DNA of 8,243 nucleotides from Alphaproteobacteria bacterium UBA2954 (GTDB lineage: Bacteria; Pseudomonadota; Alphaproteobacteria; Puniceispirillales; Puniceispirillaceae). The stretch is from contig DEBO01000158.1 of the NCBI GenBank assembly GCA_002348585.1, positions 1,194 through 9,436 of the forward strand, given 5' to 3'. The position numbers and the translations under genes are program-made. Position 1 is the stretch's first letter. The number at the start of each line of letters is the position of its first letter. Shown here in pieces: positions 1-6,594 of the stretch. The notes below the pieces were generated by a model that was not told where the DNA came from, did not search any database, and was given only the letters and a program-made list of their open reading frames with translations.

Positions 1-607
1 TTTTATGTAATGTCATACCTGGTGCTCGCATATTGAAAATAGTAGTGATGAAGTTCGCCGCTCCTAAAATTGAGGATACACCGGCAAGGTGAAGCGATAA
101 AATCGCCAGATCCATGGACATGCCAGGCGTCCCGGCTGTGCTGGACATCGGCGGGTAAATGGTCCAACCCACGCCTGCGCCTCCATCCATCACAGCAGAC
201 ATTAAGAGCAATAAAAATGCAGGTGGCAACAGCCAAAATGAAATGTTGTTCATTCGCGGAAAGGCCATGTCTGGCGCGCCGATCATAATCGGCACGAACC
301 AGTTACCAAAACCCCCAATTAGCCCTGGCATCACAACAAAGAAAACCATAATCAGGCCATGCGCCGTGGTAAATACGTTCCAAACATGACCATCAGCCAT
401 ATATTGAACGCCTGGTTCCATCAGTTCCATTCGCATAAAAATAGAAAACCCACTGCCAATCAATGCCGCAAGAATTGAAAAAATGATATACATTGTTCCA
501 ATATCTTTATGGTTCGTTGAATATAGCCAGCGTCGCACAAATCCAGTCGGAATAGCGTGTCCATCTTCGGCAAGTGTCGCCGCGTTATGTGTGTTTTGGG
601 CACTCAT
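1..607 (-). CDS. ctaD: Cytochrome c oxidase subunit I, N-terminal part (cut by window edge)
   Basis: This is the catalytic subunit of an aa3-type haem-copper oxidase in the inner membrane, which reduces O2 with electrons from cytochrome c and pumps protons. About 202 residues are visible; the rest lies beyond base 1. Family signatures read directly from the translation include [14 protein letters not shown] (27-40), [11 protein letters not shown] (80-90) with the low-spin haem a ligand His83, [21 protein letters not shown] (101-121), and [16 protein letters not shown] near the cut end. Asn102, Asp113 and Asn120 correspond to the D-channel entrance residues of proton-pumping A-type oxidases, so pumping by this route is expected. 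The ATG at 607 is chosen because an AAGGAG ribosome site (616-621) lies 8 nt upstream. It follows ctaC after 25 nt, so the two are almost certainly cotranscribed. The identification is very secure. Confidence 0.97.
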   Translation of the reverse strand, partial: MSAQNTHNAATLAEDGHAIPTGFVRRWLYSTNHKDIGTMYIIFSILAALIGSGFSIFMRMELMEPGVQYMADGHVWNVFTTAHGLIMVFFVVMPGLIGGFGNWFVPIMIGAPDMAFPRMNNISFWLLPPAFLLLLMSAVMDGGAGVGWTIYPPMSSTAGTPGMSMDLAILSLHLAGVSSILGAANFITTIFNMRAPGMTLHK

Positions 608-615
608 TCATGTTT

Positions 616-621
616 CTCCTT
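616..621 (-). promoter_or_regulatory. Ribosome binding site of ctaD
   Basis: AAGGAG on the minus strand lies 8 nt before the ATG at 607. It fixes that ATG as the ctaD start. A second ATG at 611 is in another frame and lies only 4 nt from the Shine-Dalgarno core. Confidence 0.8.
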
Positions 622-632
622 AACGCACTCAT

Positions 633-1487
633 TCAGTTGGCAGATGCCAGAATTGTTTTGTTCAGCATAGTATCTACCGGCGTCTCAACAGACGCGAATT
701 CTTTTTTTGCCTCAGCGAGCCATGCCTTATACTCATCTTTTTCGAGAGCCTTCACAACGATCGGCATATAAGCATGATTTACACCGCAAATCTGATTACA
801 CTGGCCATAATAAGTGTTGGTCCCTTCAGGCACATCTATCCAAGTTTCATTCACCCGACCAATAATCGAATAGGTCTGCACAGCAAGTGAGGGTACAAAG
901 AATGAGTGCATTACATCATTACCTGTGACCAGCAGCTTGATGCGTGTGCCAGCAGGCACAACCATCGGATAATCGACTTCCAGCAGTCGTCTCTGCCCTG
1001 GTTCAAGTTCGGATTCATCGATAATATAGCTGTCGAAAGTCAACTGTTCGTCCGGATAATCATAATTCCAGTACCACTGATTTCCTGTAATCTTGATTAC
1101 CATCTCGGTATCTTTGGTCTTATCCATATAATAGAGCAATCGAAAAGACGGCACCGCGATTACAACAAGAATAAGAACCGGAATGACTGTCCACAAGACT
1201 TCGATCACAGCATTGTGAGATGTCTTAGATGGGTTTGGGTTAGCTGTTTGGCGGAACCGCACGCAGGTGTAAACAAGCAAGGCCAGCACGAAAATGGAAA
1301 TGGCTGAGATTATCACCAACAACAAATTATGCAGACTGGTCGCTTTTTCAGCAATTGAACCAGCTGGTGGCTGCAAGCCTAACTGCCATGGTTGTGGCTC
1401 GGCTGCCCATGCGGCGCCAGCCATTATTAAAATGGTTGTCCCTGCACAAAGCCCTAGACTCGCTAAAGAAAAGCCGCGAATCTCCAT
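633..1487 (-). CDS. ctaC: Cytochrome c oxidase subunit II (CuA subunit)
   Basis: Subunit II takes electrons from cytochrome c at its binuclear CuA centre and passes them to haem a in subunit I. The 284-residue protein has a signal peptide (hydrophobic core about 8-26, likely cut after the Ala-Trp-Ala region near 28). Two membrane helices follow (about 53-75 and 94-118), then a periplasmic cupredoxin domain. The aromatic electron-entry patch GNQWYWNYDYPD spans 135-146. CuA ligands visible are His194, Cys230, Cys234, His238 and Met241. Odd points: the usual Glu between the two cysteines is Gln232 (CNQIC), and the usual K-x-D-A-x-P-G-R segment reads QTYSIIGR (204-211). The start at 1487 is preferred over an upstream in-frame start at 1562 because AGAGGGG lies 8 nt before it and it places the signal peptide at the N-terminus. 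It is the first gene of the oxidase operon. Confidence 0.96.
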   Translation of the reverse strand: MEIRGFSLASLGLCAGTTILIMAGAAWAAEPQPWQLGLQPPAGSIAEKATSLHNLLLVIISAISIFVLALLVYTCVRFRQTANPNPSKTSHNAVIEVLWTVIPVLILVVIAVPSFRLLYYMDKTKDTEMVIKITGNQWYWNYDYPDEQLTFDSYIIDESELEPGQRRLLEVDYPMVVPAGTRIKLLVTGNDVMHSFFVPSLAVQTYSIIGRVNETWIDVPEGTNTYYGQCNQICGVNHAYMPIVVKALEKDEYKAWLAEAKKEFASVETPVDTMLNKTILASAN

Positions 1488-1495
1488 CTTGTCTT

Positions 1496-1502
1496 CCCCT
1501 CT
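1496..1502 (-). promoter_or_regulatory. Ribosome binding site of ctaC
   Basis: AGAGGGG on the minus strand sits 8 nt before the ATG at 1487. It decides the start in favour of the protein that begins MEIRGFSL with a signal peptide, rather than the open frame extending back to 1562. Confidence 0.7.
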
Positions 1503-1594
1503 AACTGGAATTGATAACCTGCCTTGCGATCCTGCAAAGAGAATTTGCTTAAACAGAAGCACGATCTGCTTAATAAGAAAAGCCTACTTTTGAA

Positions 1595-1623
1595 TTTATA
1601 TGACTGTATTAGCGTGTTTTCTA
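1595..1623 (-). promoter_or_regulatory. Putative ctaC-ctaD promoter
   Basis: On the minus strand, TAGAAA (1618-1623, 4 of 6 to TTGACA) is followed after exactly 17 nt by TATAAA (1595-1600, 5 of 6 to TATAAT). Transcription would begin near 1588 and give an untranslated leader of about 100 nt. This is a consensus match only; AT-rich intergenic DNA gives such matches by chance. An alternative pair, TTTTCA and TAATAC, lies slightly upstream but matches less well. Confidence 0.4.
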
Positions 1624-1640
1624 TGCTATGAAAAGCCCTC

Positions 1641-1657
1641 TGCGACGGCCTGTCGCA
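1641..1657. promoter_or_regulatory. Inverted repeat resembling a RegA/PrrA/ActR redox-regulator box
   Basis: The sequence TGCGAC-ggcct-GTCGCA is a perfect 6-bp inverted repeat with a 5-nt spacer. Known (recalled) consensus for the alphaproteobacterial RegA/PrrA/RegR family is GNGRCRTTNNGNCGC; either strand here matches 9 of its 11 defined positions, missing only the central TT. Its centre (1649) lies about 61 nt upstream of the inferred ctaC start point, a typical place for an activator that contacts RNA polymerase from upstream. RegA-type regulators are known to control cytochrome oxidase genes. A short transcript hairpin or chance palindrome remains possible, and no regulator gene is in the window. 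Confidence 0.45.
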
Positions 1658-1797
1658 AAGGCAAGTTAAAACAATCTTCTGACGGTATCCAAACAAGGGT
1701 TAATAACCAGATTTCAGCCTTGAAATGTGCTGTGTAAGAACCCATTTCTAAACATGCATCCAACATCGAAGATGACAACTTCGTTCACTCAGACAAC

Positions 1798-1801
1798 AAG
1801 G
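1798..1801 (+). promoter_or_regulatory. Ribosome binding site of tldD
   Basis: AAGG lies 7 nt before the ATG at 1809. It is short but correctly spaced, and supports that start codon, which also gives the normal TldD N-terminus. Confidence 0.55.
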
Positions 1802-1808
1802 TAACTTC

Positions 1809-3248
1809 ATGAATTTACTTGAACAAACAGATCAGGTGTTTTTTGCCTCAACAGGACTGGATAGAGAACAAACAACGACTGTAGTTGCCAATAGCCTGAG
1901 TGGGGCAGATGATGGTGATTTGTTTTTGGAAATGCGGCATGCTGAAATGCTGTCCTTTGACGATGGCCGGCTGAAAACAGCAACATATGACCAAAGCGCC
2001 GGGTTCGGCTTGCGCGCTGTAGTTGGCGAGGCAGATGCCTTTGCCCATGCGGGAGAGTTAAGTTCGGCCGCTTTAAAGCGTGCAGCTGAAACTGTTTCCG
2101 CCGTCGCCTCTGGTCATTCAGGTCAAATAGCCCTTGCCCCGGAAGCTGGGCGCAATCAGTCTTTATATTCAGATTCTAATCCGCTGAACCAAACCGCCTT
2201 TGAGGACAAGGTAGAACTTTTGCAGAGAATTGACAGCTACGCGCGTGACAAAGACCCGCGGGTGAAACAAGTCAGTGCCTCTATAGCCGGTTCATGGCAG
2301 GCGGTACAAATCATCCGACCGGATGGAACACGCTTTGCTGATATTCGCCCTATGGTCAGATTGAATGTAGCAGTTGTTGCCGAAAAGGATGGCCGGATGG
2401 AAAGTGGAAGTAGTGGGACAGGCGGCCGGTTTATGTTTGACCGTTATTTGAACCCTGACATGTGGCAGGCTGAGGTGGATGAAGCGCTACGCATCGCGCT
2501 GTTGAACCTTGAATCCGTCGGTGCGCCAGCTGGTGAGATGGAAATCGTCTTGGGGGCAGGCTGGCCAGGTGTAATGTTACATGAGGCAGTTGGCCATGGG
2601 CTGGAGGGTGATTTCAACCGTAAAGGGACATCTGTTTTTTCTGGTCGTGTTGGTGAACAAGTGGCTGCAAAGGGTGTTACTGTCGTGGATGATGGTACTA
2701 TTAAGGACCGTCGGGGTTCTATAACAATTGATGATGAAGGCACCCAGTCCGCTCGTAATGTGCTGATAGAAGACGGGATCCTTAAAGGCTATATGCAGGA
2801 TCGGCAGAATGCGCGTCTTATGGGTGTTGACGCAACCGGAAATGGCCGCCGGGAATCTTATGCACATCTGCCGATGCCCCGGATGACTAACACATTCATG
2901 GAAAACGGGGCCTGTGAGGCTGATGAAATTGTTGCCTCAATGAAAAAAGGAATATATGCGGTGAATTTTGGCGGCGGTCAGGTAGATATCACCTCTGGAA
3001 AATTTGTGTTCGCTGCCTCTGAAGCCTATCTAGTCGAAAATGGAAAAATCGGTGCGCCTGTAAAAGGTGCAACCTTGATCGGCAGCGGACCAGATGCCAT
3101 GTCAAAAATAACTATGATCGGCAACGATTTGTCATTGGACAGAGGTGTTGGGACATGCGGAAAAGCCGGACAGTCTGTTCCTGTTGGGGTCGGTCAGCCC
3201 ACACTGAAAATGGGCGGAATCACTGTTGGCGGGACAGAGGCAGCTTAA
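1809..3248 (+). CDS. tldD: TldD subunit of the TldD/TldE (PmbA) metalloprotease
   Basis: TldD and TldE form a cytosolic zinc protease. In enterobacteria it cleaves unfolded peptides, processes microcin B17 and degrades the CcdA antitoxin; the housekeeping substrate in alphaproteobacteria is not clear. At 479 residues it matches the family length of about 480. The catalytic HExxxH motif is visible as HEAVGHGLE (258-266), giving His258, Glu259 and His263. A conserved C-terminal Cys450 in GTCGKAGQ is the expected third zinc ligand. The N-terminal half carries the usual family blocks such as GFGLRAVVGE (about 65-75), and the FGGGQVDITSG block lies in the C-terminal half. The partner tldE/pmbA is not in the window, which is normal because the two are often unlinked. 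It is divergent from ctaC across the 321-nt intergenic region, an arrangement I recall from other alphaproteobacteria. The identification is secure. Confidence 0.96.
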   Translation: MNLLEQTDQVFFASTGLDREQTTTVVANSLSGADDGDLFLEMRHAEMLSFDDGRLKTATYDQSAGFGLRAVVGEADAFAHAGELSSAALKRAAETVSAVASGHSGQIALAPEAGRNQSLYSDSNPLNQTAFEDKVELLQRIDSYARDKDPRVKQVSASIAGSWQAVQIIRPDGTRFADIRPMVRLNVAVVAEKDGRMESGSSGTGGRFMFDRYLNPDMWQAEVDEALRIALLNLESVGAPAGEMEIVLGAGWPGVMLHEAVGHGLEGDFNRKGTSVFSGRVGEQVAAKGVTVVDDGTIKDRRGSITIDDEGTQSARNVLIEDGILKGYMQDRQNARLMGVDATGNGRRESYAHLPMPRMTNTFMENGACEADEIVASMKKGIYAVNFGGGQVDITSGKFVFAASEAYLVENGKIGAPVKGATLIGSGPDAMSKITMIGNDLSLDRGVGTCGKAGQSVPVGVGQPTLKMGGITVGGTEAA

Positions 3249-3316
3249 CAGACTCCATCAGCCTGTGTAGACGCTATTCACGCTGTTAGCAAGTGGAATG
3301 TACATCATGCGCCAGC

Positions 3317-4681
3317 CTAATAATGATACAGTTTGAACAGGTGACGGACATCCCGGTCCCAACCACTGTTATAGTGATCGAGCATAATATCCGCATTCGT
3401 TTTCCCTGTGGTTACAATCTCCCGCAGGGGGTCAAGATATTGTGTCTCATCCCTGCCCTTACCATCTGTAATCTGTCGTCTGGCAAGGCCAGATTCAGAC
3501 AGTGCCAACATTTCCCTAGCTAACACTAGCATTGGTTGGCCCGCAAATTGGCCATCAAGGCCATCTGTAAGCGCGGACAAGCGCGCGGCCTCAACTTGCT
3601 GAGCTGAAATACCAGACACAAGTGCCTCTGCGGCTTTGAGGCTTTCCTCATCATATAAAAGACCAACCCACAAAGCAGGCAGTGCACAGATGGAGCCCCA
3701 GCTACCACTGTCTGCGCCCCGCATTTCAATATAGCCTTTTAATCGAACTTCAGGAAAGGCTGTGGTAATATGTTCTTCAAAATCTTCCATGCTTGGCAGC
3801 TGACCTTCAAAACCAGGTAGCTTGCCGTCCATAAATGCCCTAAAGGACTGTCCAGACACATCAATATAGGAATCACCTCTGTGCAGGAAATACATCGGGA
3901 CATCGAGAATATACTCAACCCAGGCCTCGTAGCTAAAGTCACCTTCAAACACGCAGGCTGGAATACCGCATCTGTCTGGATCTGTATCTGTCCAGGCTTG
4001 TGCCCGCGTGGATTTCACGCCTGAAGGCTTGCCCTCTTTAAACGGGGAGTTCGCAAACAAAGCCGTTGCAACAGGCTGAAGTGCAAGTGAAGTGCGAAAT
4101 TTACGCGCCATATCAGCTTCACTCGCATAGTCCAAATTGACCTGAACCGTGCAGGATCGCAGCATCATATCCAGTCCCAGATTCCCACGTTTTGGCATAT
4201 ATTCCCGCATAATCTTGTAACGGCCCTTTGGCATCCAGGGAATATCCTCCCGCTTCCAAAGCGGCTGAAATCCAACTCCCAGCATGCATAAATTCAGCTC
4301 GGTCGTTATTTCGCGCATGTAATTGAGGTGACGGCCTGTCTCTGAACAAGTTTGATGCAGATTTTTCAATGGCGCACCTGACAGTTCAAATTGCCCGCCT
4401 GGCTCTAGCGTAATCGAGCCACCCTGCCCGTCTTTCAGACCAATAATGTAACCCTTTTCAGAAATCGGCGTCATAGCATGTTTTTCGGCAAGACGGCTAA
4501 GAATTTCGCCAATACCCGTCTCACCTTCATAGCTGACCGGACGGAAACTACCTTTCTGAAACAAAAACTTTTCATGCTCAGTGCCAATGAGCCAATTCTC
4601 AGCATCTGCTTCCTGCTGCTTTAACCAATCAACAAGTTGTGCTTTCTCTGTGATTTTTATTGTTTGTGATTTGCCAGACAT
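3317..4681 (-). CDS. gshA: Glutamate-cysteine ligase (plant/alphaproteobacterial type)
   Basis: This cytosolic enzyme joins glutamate and cysteine, using ATP, to make gamma-glutamylcysteine, the first and usually rate-limiting step of glutathione synthesis. The 454-residue protein shows the GCS2-type active site block IGTEHEKFLF (32-41) with acidic residues Glu35 and Glu37. Further blocks are a glycine-rich EPGGQFELSGAPL segment and VNLDYASEADMARKFR followed by LALQPVATALFANSPF. The substrate-region motif STRAQAWTDTDPDR also follows. These are the signatures shared with plant GSH1, not with the E. coli-type enzyme. The ATG at 4681 is chosen because GGGTAGGG ends 5 nt upstream; an in-frame TTG at 4696 would include that site in the coding region. 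It lies 63 nt behind rsmE on the same strand with no terminator between, so cotranscription is likely. gshB is not in the window. Confidence 0.95.
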   Translation of the reverse strand: MSGKSQTIKITEKAQLVDWLKQQEADAENWLIGTEHEKFLFQKGSFRPVSYEGETGIGEILSRLAEKHAMTPISEKGYIIGLKDGQGGSITLEPGGQFELSGAPLKNLHQTCSETGRHLNYMREITTELNLCMLGVGFQPLWKREDIPWMPKGRYKIMREYMPKRGNLGLDMMLRSCTVQVNLDYASEADMARKFRTSLALQPVATALFANSPFKEGKPSGVKSTRAQAWTDTDPDRCGIPACVFEGDFSYEAWVEYILDVPMYFLHRGDSYIDVSGQSFRAFMDGKLPGFEGQLPSMEDFEEHITTAFPEVRLKGYIEMRGADSGSWGSICALPALWVGLLYDEESLKAAEALVSGISAQQVEAARLSALTDGLDGQFAGQPMLVLAREMLALSESGLARRQITDGKGRDETQYLDPLREIVTTGKTNADIMLDHYNSGWDRDVRHLFKLYHY

Positions 4682-4744
4682 GAAGACCCTACCCAATATT
4701 GGAAAGATTAAAATTAGGCGGTTACCCGACCGATGAATATTCTA

Positions 4745-5506
4745 CTAACCTAAACTAGAAACAGACCAGTCACCCCAAACAGCCTGAAATAAGCTCAATG
4801 CTGCCAGTGCCGCTGTATCACTACGCAGAATGCGCGGTCCCAGGTTAAGCGGGCAAGCTAAGGACATTTGTTTGATATGATCACGCTCTGCATCTGAAAA
4901 TCCGCCTTCAGGCCCAATCAACAATCCAGCTTTTGCGATCGGCTCGCTTTGTAACTGGGCCAGCGGATCTATCTGATTATCCGCAGATAAGGCCTCATCA
5001 CAGAAAATAAGGTGCCGATCAGCTGGCCACTCCGCCAGAAACTGTCGAAGAGGTAAAAAAGGGCCGACTGACGGGACATCCAGGCGCCCTGTCTGTTCTG
5101 CAGCTTCGACAGCATTTGCAGATAATCTGTCCTGGTTCACGCGGTTGACTTGACAATAATCTGTATTAACAGGCTGGATATGACGCACACCTAATTCAGT
5201 TGCTTTCTGCGCCATGAAATCAAGCCGGGTGCGCTTTACAGGTGCAAATAAAAACCATAAATCAGGACCGGTTTTGAAATCCGCGCAAAGCTCAACCAGC
5301 TGAACAGATGCTGATTTACGACTGATATCGGTCAGCTCAGCAATAAAGCTCTCTGTTCGACCATTAAAAATTTCCAGCCTGTCACCGGCAGACCGTCGCA
5401 TGACATGTCCCAGATAATGCGACTGTTTGCTATCAAGGGACAGGGTTGCCCCTTTGACTAAATCAGCATCAACAAATAGCCTTATAGGCGGAGTATATGC
5501 GCACAT
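4745..5506 (-). CDS. rsmE: 16S rRNA (uracil-1498-N3)-methyltransferase
   Basis: RsmE methylates N3 of U1498 in 16S rRNA of the small ribosomal subunit, using S-adenosylmethionine. The 253-residue protein is close to the family length of about 245. It starts with a PUA-like RNA-binding region (IRLFV at 8-12, SHYLGHVMR at 29-37), followed by a SPOUT-fold catalytic domain. The SAM-binding knot shows as LLIGPEGGFSDAE (GPEGG at 198-202) and LGPRILRSDTAALAAL (Arg228, Asp230, Thr231). An FAPVKRTRLDFMAQKATELGV block in the middle is also typical. No strong Shine-Dalgarno precedes the ATG at 5506; the nearest purine run is AAGACGG. It is the first gene of a likely rsmE-gshA unit and is divergent from ubiA. 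Confidence 0.94.
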   Translation of the reverse strand: MCAYTPPIRLFVDADLVKGATLSLDSKQSHYLGHVMRRSAGDRLEIFNGRTESFIAELTDISRKSASVQLVELCADFKTGPDLWFLFAPVKRTRLDFMAQKATELGVRHIQPVNTDYCQVNRVNQDRLSANAVEAAEQTGRLDVPSVGPFLPLRQFLAEWPADRHLIFCDEALSADNQIDPLAQLQSEPIAKAGLLIGPEGGFSDAERDHIKQMSLACPLNLGPRILRSDTAALAALSLFQAVWGDWSVSSLG

Positions 5507-5534
5507 AAAACCGTCTTAAGCAGATTAAAGATTA

Positions 5535-5563
5535 GTGGCAAGTGTTTTAAGGTGTGTGATAAT
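5535..5563 (+). promoter_or_regulatory. Possible ubiA promoter
   Basis: In the 119-nt gap between rsmE and ubiA, GTGGCA (5535-5540, 4 of 6) and GATAAT (5558-5563, 5 of 6) are separated by exactly 17 nt on the plus strand. They would start transcription near 5570, about 55 nt before ubiA. This is consensus matching only and remains weak evidence. Confidence 0.3.
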
Positions 5564-5625
5564 CTATTGAACAGCAAACCTAATGCCACCCTTTTGCGCC
5601 TTTAAATGCACTCAACCGAGCCGCC

Positions 5626-6588
5626 ATGCCAGCAAAGACACCAGATAAAATTCAAGCCAAGCCCGGCAAGGGTGCGCAGCAGGGCAAATATACAGACATA
5701 AGGCTGAAGGGTATATGGGGCCTGTTTCCTGTGCGTCTGCAGACCTATGTTGCGCTGGCCAGATTAGACAGGCCGATAGGCTGGTGGTTACTGGTTTTGC
5801 CTGGCTGGTGGATATTTGCAGCTTTCAGTCCAGGCCCGCAAATAGCTATTTTCTATATGACCCTGTTTACTATTGGAGCCGTGGCTATGCGCGGGGCAGG
5901 GTGCATCATTAATGACCTCTGGGACAGAGATATTGATGCGCAGGTTGAACGCACTCGATCGCGGCCCCTCGCTTCAGGACAGATATCTGTGACCGCTGCT
6001 GTCCTGTTTCTGGGGTGCTTGAGTGGCTGCGGTCTTCTAGTCCTAATCCAGCTGCCACTGTTTAGCTGGGCTGTTGGGATTAGCGCTTTGCCTCTTATCA
6101 TTTTGTATCCTCTGGCAAAACGCTTTACAGACTGGCCGCAAATTGTGCTTGGTCTAACCTTCAGTTGGGCGATTCCTATTGCCGGGGCTGTTCTGTGGCG
6201 TGGCTGGCCCCCAGCCAGTCTTTGGATACTTTATGCCGGCACTGTTTTTTGGGTCATCGGTTATGATACTATATATGCTATCCAGGATATAAAAGATGAC
6301 AGGCTGACTGGGGTTAAGTCAGCTGCACTATCCCTTGGCCGTCATCTGCGCTTTGGTGTGGGCGCATGCTATCTTTTAGCCAGCCTACTTTGGGCAGCTG
6401 GCTTCTTCAGCCTTTTGGGTCAAGGGGCCTGGATAGGGGGACTTGGCCTTGTCTGCTGTCATTTTCTATGGCAGCTACGGCGGTTGGTTGCAGATGACCC
6501 GTCGACCGCACTTCAGATTTTTAAATCCAATCGGGATATTGGTCTTATTCTAACAGCTAGCCTTTTTCTGGGCAGTTTTTTGCATTGA
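5626..6588 (+). CDS. ubiA: 4-hydroxybenzoate polyprenyltransferase
   Basis: UbiA is an integral inner-membrane enzyme that attaches the polyprenyl tail to 4-hydroxybenzoate in ubiquinone synthesis, so it supplies the respiratory chain. The 320-residue protein is strongly hydrophobic, with about eight or nine predicted helices after a hydrophilic, basic N-terminal stretch of about 35 residues. The first aspartate-rich, Mg-diphosphate-binding motif is NDLWDRDID (96-104) followed by RTRSRPLASG. The second is YDTIYAIQDIKDDRLTGVKS (from 213, with Asp214, Asp221, Asp224 and Asp225). DRPIGWWLLVLPGWW near the start is also typical of bacterial UbiA. The ribosome site is poor (GAG, 5 nt before the ATG). 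It stands alone on the plus strand, divergent from rsmE and convergent with the next gene at 6 nt. Related UbiA-family enzymes exist, but these motifs fit UbiA itself. Confidence 0.94.
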   Translation: MPAKTPDKIQAKPGKGAQQGKYTDIRLKGIWGLFPVRLQTYVALARLDRPIGWWLLVLPGWWIFAAFSPGPQIAIFYMTLFTIGAVAMRGAGCIINDLWDRDIDAQVERTRSRPLASGQISVTAAVLFLGCLSGCGLLVLIQLPLFSWAVGISALPLIILYPLAKRFTDWPQIVLGLTFSWAIPIAGAVLWRGWPPASLWILYAGTVFWVIGYDTIYAIQDIKDDRLTGVKSAALSLGRHLRFGVGACYLLASLLWAAGFFSLLGQGAWIGGLGLVCCHFLWQLRRLVADDPSTALQIFKSNRDIGLILTASLFLGSFLH

Positions 6589-6594
6589 AACTGT

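Larger units (their letters stand above)
1488..1808. other. Intergenic region between divergent ctaC and tldD
   Basis: This 321-nt stretch without a credible gene must hold promoters for both ctaC (minus) and tldD (plus). On the ctaC side there is a plausible sigma70-type promoter (1595-1623) and a leader of about 100 nt. In the middle is a 17-nt inverted repeat (1641-1657). On the tldD side there is an 11-nt palindrome GGTTAATAACC (1698-1708) and a small potential hairpin CGAAG/CTTCG (1767-1771 with 1779-1783). Neither has a known role, and both could be chance. No convincing -35/-10 pair was found for tldD: TTGAAA at 1720-1725 lacks a good partner. Open frames through this region lack ribosome sites and recognisable products. 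Confidence 0.8.

Noticed and set aside
609..611. ATG at 611 as an alternative start near ctaD
   Set aside because: It is out of frame with ctaD and only 4 nt from the Shine-Dalgarno core; the ATG at 607 reads into the conserved protein.
906..1307. Open frame of 133 codons on the plus strand, antisense to ctaC
   Set aside because: It lies wholly inside the secure ctaC coding region, has no ribosome site and encodes nothing recognisable; it is a shadow of ctaC.
1698..1708. Palindrome GGTTAATAACC upstream of tldD
   Set aside because: It is short, matches no operator I recognise and is not tied to a promoter; it is mentioned only in the intergenic entry.
2444..2867. Two overlapping minus-strand open frames inside tldD
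   Set aside because: They are antisense to the conserved HExxxH region of tldD, with low-complexity translations and no initiation signals.
3249..3316. Search for a terminator between convergent tldD and gshA
   Set aside because: No GC-rich hairpin with a following T-run was seen in these 68 nt on either strand.
4681..4696. In-frame TTG at 4696 as an upstream start for gshA
   Set aside because: The ribosome-site-like GGGTAGGG lies inside this extension and is well placed for the ATG at 4681.
4719..4733. Small inverted repeat CGGT/ACCG between rsmE and gshA
   Set aside because: A 4-bp stem with a 6-nt loop and no T-run is too weak for a terminator or a regulatory hairpin.
5507..5543. Possible leaderless promoter of rsmE (TTGCCA, 17 nt, TAAGAC just before the ATG)
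   Set aside because: The -10 element matches only 3 of 6 positions, so the proposal rests almost entirely on the -35 match.
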